This document shows positions 16,022-27,105 of a DNA stretch of 64,000 bases, piece after piece. Position 1 is the stretch's first letter, and every line of letters begins with the position of its first letter. The translations under genes were made by a program, and so were the position numbers. The DNA is from DATBDN01 sp963715995 (GTDB lineage: Bacteria; Actinomycetota; Thermoleophilia; Solirubrobacterales; Thermoleophilaceae), in contig OY970283.1 of the NCBI GenBank assembly GCA_963715995.1, forward strand, positions 2,542,001-2,606,000, in the 5' to 3' direction. The notes below the pieces were generated by a model, which made no database searches, was not told where the DNA came from, and saw only the letters and a list, made by a program, of their open reading frames with translations.

Positions 16022-19000
16022 CTAACGCACCTTGCGCCAGCGCGAGTAGTTGCCCGCCCGATCGCGTGCTCTCGCGAAGCGCGGGCGCGTGGCTGACGAC
16101 ACGGTGAGCTTCTTCTTGTAACGCAGGAGCTTGCCTGGCTTGCGCTTGTTCGCCGTGATCTGCACGGACGCCACGCCCGAGTTCGAGTCGCTGGCCTTCA
16201 GCTTCAGCTTCCAGCGCTTCGCCTTCGCCTTCGCAGCGTTCGCGACTGCCCCAGCTGCCGAGCCGGTCGGCACGAGCGCCGCCTGCTGAACGGTCGGCGG
16301 CGTCTCGTCGAGGATGATGTCGTCGGTGTGGGTCTCCGAGACGATCGGTCCGTTGAGGAAACGCACGTAGACGATCTTCGGGAGCCGCTCGGGACCGGAC
16401 GAGTCGAGCTTCCACTTGACCTCACGCGCCGGCTGGAGCTGCGTCGGCGCGAAGAAGCCGCCGTCGTTCGAGAGCAGCAGGCCGCTCGTGCCGTTCGGAT
16501 AGACCGCGGTGACCGTCACGTTCGGAGTGCGCGTGTACTGCGCACCACCGTTGATCGAGACCCCGAACTGCTTCGGCAGTGTCTGGAGGGAGATGCGCAC
16601 CGGCACGGTGGTCGTCGCGCTGTTGCCCTGCGTGTCGGTCACGCGCAGGGTGGCGTTGAAGGTGCCGGCAGAGCCGTAGGAATGCGTGGTTGTCGCATTG
16701 GCGCCCGTGTCGGAGTCGACCGTCCCGTCGCCGTCGAAGTCCCACTCGAACCGCGCCAGCGTGCGCACGCTGTCCGCCGAGCCCGAGCCGTCGAAGGTCA
16801 CGCTCGCGCCCACCAGCGCCGGGTTTGGGCTCACGGTCAGATGTGCCGTCGGCGGCACGACGACGGTGAACGTGTGGTCGCCCACGCTCCGGGGATTGCC
16901 GGCGGCGTCGACCGCGACGACCTTCCAGCCATGCGGGCCGACCGCGAGATCGCTTCCGGCTACCGCGCTGCAGGTGGAAGGCCCGCACGACGCAGGATCG
17001 ACACTCGCCACCTCGGCCCCGTCGACGAGCACGCTGTAGCTCGCCACCCCGGAGGTGGCGTCCGTCGTGCGATCCCAGACGAAGGTCGGGCGCAGCCCGA
17101 CGCCGCTCGCCCCGTCGGCCGGCGCGCTCAGGCTGAACGCGGCGGGAGGCGCGCGGTCGAGCAGCCACGTCACGGTCGTGTAGCCGGTTGTCTGCGGACA
17201 CTCCGGGTTACAACCCGCGTGGTCCAGCGAGCGGACGCCGAACGTGTGCATCCCATCGCTGACCACCGTCGCGTTGCGGGGCGACTGGCACGCCACGGGC
17301 GCCTGGTTGTCGACCTTGCACTCGTATCCAACGCCGCCGCTTTCGGCCGAACTGAAGGTGAACGTCTGTGTGGGGTTCTGCACCGCCGGCGCCGCATCGA
17401 CCCGCGCGACCGTCATCGGCTTGGCCGCGATCTTCACCACGAACGCGTCGTTGCCTGTCGGGTTCGGGTCCGGCTGCGCGCCGGAGGCCGGTACGACCGG
17501 GAAGCCGTTCGAGTCCGTGTAGCCGGTTACGTAGGCAGACAGGTCCGGCCCCACTGCGATCCCCGTTGCCTGCCCCACGGCACCTCCGAAGGTGGATGAG
17601 TAGACGACGGCCGTGACGTCGTTCGGCCAATCGAGCTTGGCAACGAACGGCTCCGATCCGGAGGCCGAGTCGGGCAGGCCGTTGGCCTGGGTGAAGCTCT
17701 GCGCGTTGCTGACGTGGCCGGCCACGTAGACCCGGCTGTAGCCGTCGAACGTGACCGCCAGCGCCTCGTCGCTGCCGCTCGATACGCCGATCCGCCGGTT
17801 CCAGAGCGGGTCTCCGCTGTCGTCGAATACCGCCACGAAGCCATCGGAGCCGCCGCTCGTCGGGCCGCCGAAGTCGGAGGAGCTCGACTCACCCACCAGC
17901 GCGACGTCGCCGGTCGACGGGTCGACTGCGATCCCGTGCCCGATCTCGGTGCCATCGCCACCGACGAAGCGCGACCAGACGCGCGACGTCCCATCGGAGC
18001 TCAGCGCCGTGACGAACGCGTCCACAGAACCCTGGAGCGGGTAGTCCATCGCGTCGTCGACTTCGAAGTCGCCCGACTGAGTCAGTCCGCCCACGTACAC
18101 CGTGCCGTCCGCGGCGAGTGCGACGCCGGTGGCATCGTCGGCGCTCGTGCCGCCGAGGTAGGTGGACCAGTTCAACGTGCCCGCCGTTGGGTCGATCGAC
18201 GCGACGAACGCATCGTCGGAGCCGTCGTTGGCTGTTTGCACGACACCGGCTGTGTGGGGGAAATCGCTGGACTGTGTCCCTCCGGCGACGACGGCATTGC
18301 CGTCTTCGTCGACAGCCACTGCCCGGGCGGTGTCGAAGCCTGAGCCGCCGAGATAGGTCGAGAACGCGAGCGCGCCACTGTCGCCGAGCTTTGCGACGAA
18401 GGCATCGGTGCCCGCTGCGTTGCCCTGGAGCGCGTTGCCGGTGACCGCGAGATTGGTTGCATCGGTCTGGCCGGCGACGACCGGGTCGTGGCCGTCCAGC
18501 GCGATCCCGACGCCCACCGTGTCGCCGTTGCCGCCCAGGTAGGTGAGATACGGCCGCGAGGTGCCCGAATCATCCAGCTTCAGCACGAACGCCTGGTCAT
18601 GCCCCGTGCCCGCGGTTGGGCTTGGCGGGAAGTCCGTCGACGCCGTACCGCCGGTGACGTATGCGGCCCCGGCGTTGTCCACCGCGATGCCGAAGCCCGC
18701 GTCTTCCCCGGTCCCGCCCGCGTAGGTGGCGTAGCGAAACTCGGGGTCCACCGCCAGCGGCTTCGTGCGGTCGTACGCGCCCAGGCGAAGCCCGATGCGA
18801 TGCCCGTGCACGCGGTAGGCCACCGACACGGGGCGACGACCCGCGGCCGTCCGCTGGAATGCCAGTGGCCGCTTCTGGACCAGCGCTCCGGCAGCGGTCG
18901 CGAGCACCAGATCACCCGTGGCGGTGACCCGGACGTCGCGCGCACCGGACAGCGCCATGCCGATCCGCCCGGGATCGGCGCCTGGGCTGAGCTCGAAGTC

Positions 19001-19459
19001 GTACTCGAGCCGGCCCGCATGGCCGTGGTAGACGAGGTCGATACCCGGATACAGGCCGCGGTAGCGAACCGCTCCGTAGGTGTGTAGCCCGGTGCGCCAG
19101 CGGCTGCGCGCGCCGACGTAGGAGTTGACGACCATCGCCGCGCGCTGCTCACCGGTGGCCGCGACCGGGCGCGCGCCGGTGAAGCGGGTCCTCACGGTCG
19201 CTCGCCGGCGGCCCGTGCCGACCGCGATCACGCTCTCGCGCCCGGCCAGCCAGATGCCGTAGCCCTTGCCGCGCGCGAGGAAGTCGACCCGGCCATCGGT
19301 GCGCCCCGCGTTCGGCTCGAAGACGAACGGCCGCACCGGTGCCAGGCCGGGCCGGGCGCGCGCGCCACTGCCCTCGCTACCCGGCGGTGACCAGACCTGG
19401 ATGGCGAGCACGATCAGCAGAGCTGCGACCGCACCGCCGGTCGCGAGCGTCCGCGGCAT
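16022..19459 (-). CDS. Large secreted SBBP beta-propeller protein with PKD domain
   Basis: 1145 residues. A signal peptide (ATGGAVAALLIVLAIQVW) leads to a DUF7948-like domain (about 45-230, FVFEPNAGRTDGRVDFLARG). About eight SBBP repeats follow, each with a phrase such as STYLGGSGFDTARAVAVD, then VVAGGTQSSDFP (about 235-690). Next come Fn3/Ig-like modules (690-870), a PKD domain (about 880-965, FEWDFDGDGTVDSDTG) and a basic C-terminal domain. The protein is extracellular, probably adhesive or structural; no catalytic motif is seen. A TATGTT box lies 5 bases before the start on the minus strand. Confidence 0.85.
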   Translation of the reverse strand: MPRTLATGGAVAALLIVLAIQVWSPPGSEGSGARARPGLAPVRPFVFEPNAGRTDGRVDFLARGKGYGIWLAGRESVIAVGTGRRRATVRTRFTGARPVAATGEQRAAMVVNSYVGARSRWRTGLHTYGAVRYRGLYPGIDLVYHGHAGRLEYDFELSPGADPGRIGMALSGARDVRVTATGDLVLATAAGALVQKRPLAFQRTAAGRRPVSVAYRVHGHRIGLRLGAYDRTKPLAVDPEFRYATYAGGTGEDAGFGIAVDNAGAAYVTGGTASTDFPPSPTAGTGHDQAFVLKLDDSGTSRPYLTYLGGNGDTVGVGIALDGHDPVVAGQTDATNLAVTGNALQGNAAGTDAFVAKLGDSGALAFSTYLGGSGFDTARAVAVDEDGNAVVAGGTQSSDFPHTAGVVQTANDGSDDAFVASIDPTAGTLNWSTYLGGTSADDATGVALAADGTVYVGGLTQSGDFEVDDAMDYPLQGSVDAFVTALSSDGTSRVWSRFVGGDGTEIGHGIAVDPSTGDVALVGESSSSDFGGPTSGGSDGFVAVFDDSGDPLWNRRIGVSSGSDEALAVTFDGYSRVYVAGHVSNAQSFTQANGLPDSASGSEPFVAKLDWPNDVTAVVYSSTFGGAVGQATGIAVGPDLSAYVTGYTDSNGFPVVPASGAQPDPNPTGNDAFVVKIAAKPMTVARVDAAPAVQNPTQTFTFSSAESGGVGYECKVDNQAPVACQSPRNATVVSDGMHTFGVRSLDHAGCNPECPQTTGYTTVTWLLDRAPPAAFSLSAPADGASGVGLRPTFVWDRTTDATSGVASYSVLVDGAEVASVDPASCGPSTCSAVAGSDLAVGPHGWKVVAVDAAGNPRSVGDHTFTVVVPPTAHLTVSPNPALVGASVTFDGSGSADSVRTLARFEWDFDGDGTVDSDTGANATTTHSYGSAGTFNATLRVTDTQGNSATTTVPVRISLQTLPKQFGVSINGGAQYTRTPNVTVTAVYPNGTSGLLLSNDGGFFAPTQLQPAREVKWKLDSSGPERLPKIVYVRFLNGPIVSETHTDDIILDETPPTVQQAALVPTGSAAGAVANAAKAKAKRWKLKLKASDSNSGVASVQITANKRKPGKLLRYKKKLTVSSATRPRFARARDRAGNYSRWRKVR

Positions 19460-19486
19460 GGTCCGAACATAAGGCCGCCGCAGGCC

Positions 19487-20203
19487 CTAAGCAAGCTTCG
19501 CCGCGAAGCGGCGTGCGAACAGGTAGGCATCGCCCGGCCAGCGCGCCGAGACGTAGCGGCCGTCCTCCACGACGAAAGCGTTCGTGTCGTCCTCTGCCGT
19601 GCCGCGCGCCGTGCCCCGCGGTCCGCGCTCGAACTGCGCATCCGGGTCCTGGAGCGAGGCCTTGACCTCGTCCTCCACGTACTCCGGATAGGTGCGGTAG
19701 TAGCGGCCGTGACGCCACGCGGTCGCCAGGAACGCGCTGCGCTCCATGTACTTCGGCAGACAGGTCGTGCGCGAGCCGGCCAGCACGCCGGCGCGGGCGA
19801 GCACCAGCACGCCGTGGCAGATCGCGCCGACCGGGCGGTCGAGGGCCCAGAACTCGGCGACCTTGCCGCGCAGCAGATCGCTCGCCAGGTACTGGCGCAT
19901 GCCCTTCGCGTGCCCGCCCGGCAGCACCAGCCCGTCGTAGGAGGCCGGCTCGATGGCCTCCCATGTGATCGGCGCGCGAAACTCCGGCGACTGCTCGAGC
20001 TCGCGATAGAACGCGACCGGCTCGGGGTCCGCGCCGAGCTTTCCGAACACCACGCCGGTCAGCAGCTTCGGATCGCAGGCTGGAACCGCTCCGGCCTCGG
20101 TTGCGAAGACGACGTCGTGACCGCGCTCGCGCAGGTGGTGCCACGGCACCGCGACCTCGGTCGTGTCGAAGTCGCGATCCGGCAACGGCACGAGGACGCG
20201 CAC
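19487..20203 (-). CDS. DJ-1/PfpI-family protein
   Basis: 238 residues of the class-I glutamine amidotransferase-like fold. The cysteine elbow is AICHG, preceded by YDGLVLPGGHAKGMRQYL, the usual oxyanion region. Members are glyoxalases, chaperones or proteases; none can be chosen here. The end (WPGDAYLFARRFAAKL) is typical of PfpI-like proteins. It lies 9 bases behind the DUF2277 gene, so the two are probably cotranscribed. Confidence 0.8.
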   Translation of the reverse strand: MRVLVPLPDRDFDTTEVAVPWHHLRERGHDVVFATEAGAVPACDPKLLTGVVFGKLGADPEPVAFYRELEQSPEFRAPITWEAIEPASYDGLVLPGGHAKGMRQYLASDLLRGKVAEFWALDRPVGAICHGVLVLARAGVLAGSRTTCLPKYMERSAFLATAWRHGRYYRTYPEYVEDEVKASLQDPDAQFERGPRGTARGTAEDDTNAFVVEDGRYVSARWPGDAYLFARRFAAKLA

Positions 20204-20212
20204 CGGCGACTC

Positions 20213-20482
20213 CTACGCGGCGTAGCGCTGTGCGGCGCGCGCCCGCGCCTTCGCGGCCTCGACGTCGCGGTCCTTCGGCGTAGCCGTCGTGGTCAGGTGC
20301 GAGAGCAGGTGCGCCGACACCGCGGCCACCTCGTCGACGGCGCGGTCGAACGCCTCCTGGTTGGCGCTCGACGGCTTCGTGAAGCCGCTGATCTTGCGCA
20401 CGTATTGGAGCGCAGCCGCGCGTACTTCCTCGTCGGTTGCCGGTGGTTCGAAGTTGTAGAGCGTTCGGATGTTGCGGCACAT
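20213..20482 (-). CDS. DUF2277 family protein
   Basis: 89 residues. The opening MCRNIRTLYNFEPPATDEE and the segment ALQYVRKISGFTKPS are the DUF2277 signature. The function is unknown. It is small, soluble and probably alpha-helical. It is the first gene of a pair with the DJ-1-like gene. Confidence 0.85.
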   Translation of the reverse strand: MCRNIRTLYNFEPPATDEEVRAAALQYVRKISGFTKPSSANQEAFDRAVDEVAAVSAHLLSHLTTTATPKDRDVEAAKARARAAQRYAA

Positions 20483-20488
20483 GTGGCC

Positions 20489-20494
20489 AGGGTA
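20489..20494 (-). promoter_or_regulatory. -10 box of the DUF2277 gene
   Basis: On the minus strand TACCCT ends 6 bases before the ATG at 20482, the leaderless arrangement. No ribosome site is seen. Confidence 0.5.
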
Positions 20495-20497
20495 GTC

Positions 20498-20902
20498 CTA
20501 GGGACCCAGCGAGCTCACGCGAAATTGCCCGTGCTCGCGCACCAGCCGGATGACGACTGCTGTCGGGGCCTGGCCGCCGGCGGTGGTCATCACCCGTGCG
20601 CGCGCCTGTGAGCCCTGGACCACGATCGATCTGACGACGATCCGCGGCCGCCGGACGCCGCGGGCACGCGTGGCGAGCATGGCTGGGCAGTCGGTGCCGC
20701 CCGCCTGCGCTCGCGTGGCGGCCGCGAACAGCTGGTCGCAGATCGTCTTGTAATCCCGGTGGGCGGTCGCCGTGTCGAGACGCCCGACCACCGCGGCAAC
20801 GTCCTTCGCGGGCCCCGAAATCGCCTGCGGTTTCCCGCCAGAACCGCCCCCGCAGCCCGCCGCGAGTGCGCCCACGAGGAGCAGGCCCGGTCGGAACCTC
20901 AC
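20498..20902 (-). CDS. Putative lipoprotein of unknown function
   Basis: 134 residues from a GTG. The N-terminus is a lipoprotein signal with lipobox LAAGC, followed by GGGSGG. The mature part has a helical segment (AAVVGRLDTATAHRDYKTICDQL) and a strand-rich end (ARVMTTAGGQAPTAVVIRLV), like the small NTF2-like lipoproteins of actinobacteria. Two further cysteines (ICDQ, DCPA) could form a disulfide. It is divergent from the gene at 20927. Confidence 0.6.
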   Translation of the reverse strand: MRFRPGLLLVGALAAGCGGGSGGKPQAISGPAKDVAAVVGRLDTATAHRDYKTICDQLFAAATRAQAGGTDCPAMLATRARGVRRPRIVVRSIVVQGSQARARVMTTAGGQAPTAVVIRLVREHGQFRVSSLGP

Positions 20903-20908
20903 GGCGCG

Positions 20909-20918
20909 AGGATATTCT
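20909..20918. promoter_or_regulatory. Overlapping divergent -10 boxes
   Basis: AGGATATTCT reads as TATTCT on the plus strand (8 bases before the ATG at 20927) and TATCCT on the minus strand (6 bases before the GTG at 20902). The two boxes share two bases, so both genes appear leaderless and their polymerases must compete. Confidence 0.5.
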
Positions 20919-20926
20919 CACTGTCG

Positions 20927-21531
20927 ATGGAGGGATCTGCGCCCGACTCTGTGGGGACGATTTCAAGCTGGCTGCGCTGTTACCGGTGCTGGTCGACCAA
21001 CCTCGAAGCACAGATCCATTACGAGGGCGTCCTGAAGATCGACGCGCAGACCGGCGAGGCGGCGGACCCGGTCGACGAGATCCAGGAGGCGGTCATCCAG
21101 TGTCTCGACTGCCTGCACGACCAGCCGCATCTGGCGCTCACCCTCTACGAGGAAGACGGCCGCCGGATCAGCCGCGTCGAGGCCGTCGAGGACCGCTGGG
21201 AGCGCATGGTCGTCGGCACGCCCTGGGTCGCCTCCTGCACCGTCACGGTCGACGCCGACAACGTCGAGACCTGCTCCGGGCCCGAAGCAGCCGAGTCGCT
21301 CTCCTACGCGGCCTTCGGCGACAACGGCACGCGCGAGTTCTTCACCCACGTGCGCTTCCACAAGCACGACGGCGACCAGATCGTGGTGCACATGCTGGTC
21401 GAGCTCTACGCGCGCTCGCAGGACGAGGCGAGCGAGGTGCTCGAGCAGGCCGCACGCGGCGAGCTGGCGATCACCTCGCTGGCCGAGGAGTCACGCCCGC
21501 CGGCCGCCGGTGTCGGCGGCGCGGACGCGCA

Positions 21532-21535
<4 letters not shown>
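20927..21535 (+). CDS. Conserved-looking protein with two CxxC pairs, unknown function
   Basis: 202 residues from the ATG at 20927; the longer open frame upstream is on the lipoprotein gene and is not used. CYRCW (about residues 18-22) and CLDCLHD (about 61) could bind one zinc ion. The rest is an acidic alpha/beta protein with no signal peptide (YEEDGRRISRVEAVEDRWERM, FFTHVRFHKHDGDQIVVHMLVELYARS). I do not recognise it. Its end overlaps the end of pckG by 4 bases, tail to tail. Confidence 0.6.
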
Positions 21536-23329
<1,794 letters not shown>

Positions 23330-23340
<11 letters not shown>

Positions 23341-23848
23341 TCCCGGGCTCCTTCCTTGGCACCAGCACCGCCCGCTTGAACTCCGCGACGAGCGTGCCGT
23401 CCTGCTTGTAGACACGGGTGTGCACCTTTACTACCCCGCGGTCGGGCTTTGAACGCGACGGGGTCACATCGAGAACCTCTGACTCCGCGAACAGCGTGTC
23501 GCCGTGGAAGACGGGCGCCGGGTGGCTCAGCTCGTCGGTAGCCAGGTTCGCGATCGCCTTGCCGGACACGTCGGAGACCGACATGCCGAGCGCCAGCGAA
23601 TACACGAGTGGGCCGACCACCACGTTCTTGCCCTGCTGGCTCTGCGATGCGTAGACGTCGTTCAGGTGCAGGGGGTGGTGGTTCATCGTGATCAGGCAGA
23701 ACAGGTGGTCGTCCGCCTCGGTAACGGTCTTGGCGGGCCAGTGCTTGTAGACGGCGCCCACCTCGAACTCCTCGAGGTAGCGGCCGTAAGCGTGGGCACC
23801 TGAGGCTTCGCGGGCAGCCTGATCGGTTTCGAGGGCGTGGTCGGTCAT
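23330..23848 (-). CDS. MaoC-like hydratase, probably mesaconyl-CoA hydratase
   Basis: 172 residues. The ATG at 23848 is preceded by AAGGA with 7-base spacing. The hot-dog fold hydratase motif is GRYLEEFEVGAVYKHWPAKTV followed by TEADDHLFCLITMNHHPLHLN, with the catalytic Asp/His pair in this segment. In Streptomyces a protein of this type sits in the ethylmalonyl-CoA cluster and hydrates mesaconyl-CoA; the MeaA, Mcl and dehydrogenase genes in this window support that role. Other MaoC proteins act in fatty-acid oxidation, so the substrate stays inferred. Confidence 0.8.
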
Positions 23849-23875
23849 GAATTCCTTGCTCGAAGAGAGTGTGGC

Positions 23876-23899
23876 TTCGTTGACTCCCCAGTCAACGAA
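23876..23899. promoter_or_regulatory. Perfect palindrome in the divergent maoC/mcl promoter region
   Basis: Arms TTCGTTGACT (23876-23885) and AGTCAACGAA (23890-23899) are separated by CCCC. It stands 28 bases from the MaoC start and 73 from the Mcl start, well placed for a dimeric repressor of both units. The regulator is unknown. Confidence 0.6.
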
Positions 23900-23971
23900 A
23901 GGCGGGATGTTAGTCCGCCGTGACAAGCAGCGGGCGCTCGCTTGGGGGCGCGCACTAGAGTCGCCCGCCGT

Positions 23972-25027
23972 ATGCGCAGCCCCAGAGACTTCCTCAAGCC
24001 GCTCGCGATCGGTGCCCCGGACCCCGTGCGGGAGATCCCGTTCAAGCCGTCGCGAATGATCCACTTCTTCGACGCCTCGAACGAGAAAATGGCTGCAAAG
24101 GTGCCGGATATGGCCAAGCAGGCCGACATCCTGCTTGGCAACCTCGAGGACGCCATCCCCGCCGACCGCAAGGAGGCCGCGCGCGCCGGGCTCGTGAAGG
24201 TCGGCAAGGAGGCCGACCTGGGCGACACGCCGCTCTGGACGCGCATCAACTCGCTCGACAGCCCCTGGTGCCTGGACGATCTGACCACGCTCGTGGGCGA
24301 GATCGGGGACAAGCTCGAGGTGATCATGGTCCCCAAGGTCGAGGGGCCGTGGGACATCCACTACGTGGACCAGCTGCTCGCGCAGCTCGAGGCGAAAGCC
24401 GGCCTGGAGCGCCCGATCCTTGTCCACGCGCTGCTCGAGACCGCGCAGGGCGTGGTCCACGTCGAGGAGATCGCTGCGGCCTCCCCGCGCATGCAGGGCA
24501 TGAGCTTCGGCCCGGCCGACCTGGCGGCCTCGCGGCGGATGAAGACCACGCGCGTGGGCGGCGGCCACCCCGGCTACCGCGTGATCGAGGACCCGAACCC
24601 GGACGACCCCGAGGCCGCGCGCGCCGACTTCCAGCAGGACCCGTGGCACTACTCGATCGCGCGCATGGTCGATGCCTGCACGATGAACGGGCTGCTGCCG
24701 TTCTACGGGCCGTTCGGCGACATCAAGGACACCGTCGCGTGCGAGTACCAGTTCCGCTCCGCGTTCCTGCTCGGCTGCGTGGGCGCCTGGTCGCTGCACC
24801 CCGCCCAGATCGCGATCGCGAAGAAGGTCTTCTCGCCGCCGGTCGACGAGGTGCTGTTCGCCAAGAAGGTGCTGGAGGCGATCCCGGACGGCCGCGGCGT
24901 GCACATGATCGACGGCAAGATGCAGGACGACGCCACCTGGAAGCAGTGCAAGGTGATGGTGTCGCTGGCCGAGATGCTGGCCGAGAAGGATCCGGAGCTG
25001 AAAGAGGCCTACGGCTTCACGAACTGA
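23972..25027 (+). CDS. CoA-ester lyase, malyl-CoA/beta-methylmalyl-CoA lyase type
   Basis: 351 residues of the HpcH/HpaI (CitE-like) TIM barrel. The metal and CoA sites are in LLGNLEDAIPADRKEAAR, LWTRINSLDSPW, VMVPKVEGPWD, LLETAQGVVHVEEIA and GMSFGPADLAASRRM. The size and the last two segments match Mcl1-type lyases, which split malyl-CoA to glyoxylate and acetyl-CoA and methylmalyl-CoA to glyoxylate and propionyl-CoA, rather than CitE. The ATG at 23972 follows TAGAGT by 10 bases. It is divergent from the maoC-pckG unit. Confidence 0.85.
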   Translation: MRSPRDFLKPLAIGAPDPVREIPFKPSRMIHFFDASNEKMAAKVPDMAKQADILLGNLEDAIPADRKEAARAGLVKVGKEADLGDTPLWTRINSLDSPWCLDDLTTLVGEIGDKLEVIMVPKVEGPWDIHYVDQLLAQLEAKAGLERPILVHALLETAQGVVHVEEIAAASPRMQGMSFGPADLAASRRMKTTRVGGGHPGYRVIEDPNPDDPEAARADFQQDPWHYSIARMVDACTMNGLLPFYGPFGDIKDTVACEYQFRSAFLLGCVGAWSLHPAQIAIAKKVFSPPVDEVLFAKKVLEAIPDGRGVHMIDGKMQDDATWKQCKVMVSLAEMLAEKDPELKEAYGFTN

Positions 25028-25069
25028 GCGCTTGCTGCCCCGCAGCTGCGCTGTCAGACTTCCGCCGGG

Positions 25070-26170
25070 GTGCCGACAAGCAAGCAACGGCGGGGGTTCG
25101 AGCGGGCGCGGCAGGAGATAGGCGATCTCGCTCTGCGCGGCTTCGGCCGTGCCGAGTTCGTCCCGCGCGTCGCGGACTTGCTGCGCGAGGCGATCCCCTT
25201 CGACGGCGGCTGCTGGCACACCGCTGACCCGGCGTCGCTTCTGATCACCAGTCACTGGACGAACCTCGGCGGTGACGGCTTCCCCGCGATCTGCAACAAC
25301 GAATACGCGGTCAGTGATGTGAACAAGTTCGCCTCGCTCGCCGGGCGGCAGCGGCCGGCGTCATCGCTGCGCAGCGCGACCGCCGGCGTTCTCGAATCGA
25401 GTGCGCGCTATCGCGAGATCTTCGGCCCACGGGGCTGGTGCGATGAGCTGCGCATCAGCTTCGACAGTGCCGGCGCGACGTGGGGCTCTGCCATGCTCCT
25501 GCGCGCCGAGGGCGAGCCGCCCTTCAGCGCCGAGGAGACGGCGTTTGCGGCGTCGGTAGGACGATCGATCGCGGATGGGCTGCGCACGTCGCTGCTGGCC
25601 GAAGCGGGCTCGGAGCAACGTGAGCTCAGGCCTGCGCTCCTTGTATTCGACGAGCAGGGCGAGCTCGACGAAGCCGGTCCAGACGCGGAGGCGCTGCTGG
25701 CCGAGCTCGGAACCGAGCACGTCGAAAATCAGCCACTGCCGACGGTGCTCGCCACGGTCAGAGCGGCCACACTGGGCGACCACGGCCGTACGCCGCGGGC
25801 CCGTGTGAAGACCAGGAGCGGAGACTGGCTCACACTGCATGGGACACGCATGGGCGACGGCCCATGTCCACGTGTTGCGGTCATCATCGAGCCCGCGGGG
25901 TCGGTCGAACTCGGCCCGCTCATCGCGGCGGCCTACGGCCTCACTGAACGCGAGCGCTCGGTGGCCTACGCGGTTGCCCGTGGTCTGGGGACCGACGAGA
26001 TCGCGCGGCTGCTGGTCGTCTCACCATGGACGGTCCAGGACCACCTCAAGTCGATCTTCGAGAAGACCGGCACCAATGGACGCGCCCAACTCGTGGCACG
26101 GCTGTTCTTCGAGCAGTACCTGCCCTGGGTCGACGCTCACAAGGCCGAAGATCCCAGCTCGTTGGGATAG
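25070..26170 (+). CDS. LuxR-type transcription regulator with GAF-like sensor
   Basis: 366 residues from a GTG. The N-terminal half (about 20-190) is a GAF-like ligand domain (REAIPFDGGCWHTADP, FSAEETAFAASVGRSIADGLR). A short middle domain follows, and the C-terminus is a LuxR helix-turn-helix (LTERERSVAYAVARGL, then EIARLLVVSPWTVQDHLKSIFEKTG). The effector is unknown. It lies 42 bases behind the Mcl gene and may be expressed with it, but no operator can be assigned. Confidence 0.85.
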   Translation: MPTSKQRRGFERARQEIGDLALRGFGRAEFVPRVADLLREAIPFDGGCWHTADPASLLITSHWTNLGGDGFPAICNNEYAVSDVNKFASLAGRQRPASSLRSATAGVLESSARYREIFGPRGWCDELRISFDSAGATWGSAMLLRAEGEPPFSAEETAFAASVGRSIADGLRTSLLAEAGSEQRELRPALLVFDEQGELDEAGPDAEALLAELGTEHVENQPLPTVLATVRAATLGDHGRTPRARVKTRSGDWLTLHGTRMGDGPCPRVAVIIEPAGSVELGPLIAAAYGLTERERSVAYAVARGLGTDEIARLLVVSPWTVQDHLKSIFEKTGTNGRAQLVARLFFEQYLPWVDAHKAEDPSSLG

Positions 26171-26194
26171 TCCGGGCGCGTGCCGCGAGGCATG

Positions 26195-27074
26195 ATGCGG
26201 CGCATGACGACCATGACATCGAACGCCACGCTGCGCGAAGCCGGACCCGCTGACGCGGACGACTGCGCGCGCATCTTCTTCGACTCCTTCCGCGCGCTCG
26301 CGGAGCGGCACAACTTCCCGATCGAGCCGGGCTCGCCGGAGTTCGCGACCTTCCACGCGACGCACACGCTCGCGCACCCCGGCTACCACACGGTCGCCGC
26401 CGAGCGCGACGGGCAGGTCGTGGGCGCGGCGTTCATCGACGAGCGCGGTCCGGTCGCCGGCATCGGGCCGGTGGTGGTCGATCCCTTCGCCCAGGACGGG
26501 GGCATCGGCCGCGCGCTGATGGAGCGTGTGCTCGCCCGTTGCGCCGAGCGCGGCGTCGCCGCCGTCCGCCTCGTCCAAACCGCCTACCACTACCGCTCGC
26601 TGTCGCTGTACGCGAAGCTCGGCTTCGCCGTGCGCGAGCCGCTCAGCGTCCTCAACGGGACGCTCACAGCGCCGGCCGGGCCACGTCGAGGTTCGCGCGG
26701 CGACCCCCGCAGACTCAGCCGACTGCAACGAGCTCTGCCGCGCCGTTCACGGTCACGACCGCGCTGGCGAGCTGAGCGACGCGATCGCCGCCGGCAGCGC
26801 TGTGGTGGCGCTGACCGAGGGCGCAGCTTCGGGCTATGCCACGGGGTTCGGGTACGGCTGGCACGCGGTCGCGCGCTCGAACGACGAGCTGAAGGCGCTG
26901 ATCGCGTCGGCCCCGGAGATCAGAGGCGTTGGAATGCTGGTCCCCTCGCGCAACGCGGAGCTGCTGGCCTGGTGCCTCGGCTCGGGTCTGCGTATCGAGC
27001 AGCAGAGCCATCTGATGACGATCGGGCTCTACAACGAGCCCGCGGGGGCATGGCTGCCGTCGATCGCCTACTGA
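26195..27074 (+). pseudogene. Two-domain GNAT acetyltransferase, frameshifted
   Basis: The first domain is a GNAT fold (LREAGPADADDCARIFFDSF, VVVDPFAQDGGIGRALMERVL, YHYRSLSLYAKLGF). After SVLNGTLTAPAG the frame is lost, and a second GNAT-like half continues one frame over (VEVRAATPADSADCNELCR, then LYNEPAGAWLPSIAY to the stop at 27074). The break lies in the G/C-rich stretch 26660-26680, where one extra base would explain it. Starts at 26192 and 26195 both follow GAGG. If the break is a sequence error, the intact protein has about 290 residues. The substrate is unknown. Confidence 0.7.
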
Positions 27075-27105
27075 GCCACACCGGCGGTATCGTGCGGCGC
27101 CGCGG

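Noticed and set aside
23849..25255. Open frame continuing upstream of the MaoC gene on the minus strand
   Set aside because: It lies over the Mcl gene on the other strand; the ATG at 23848 has a ribosome site and the family N-terminus.
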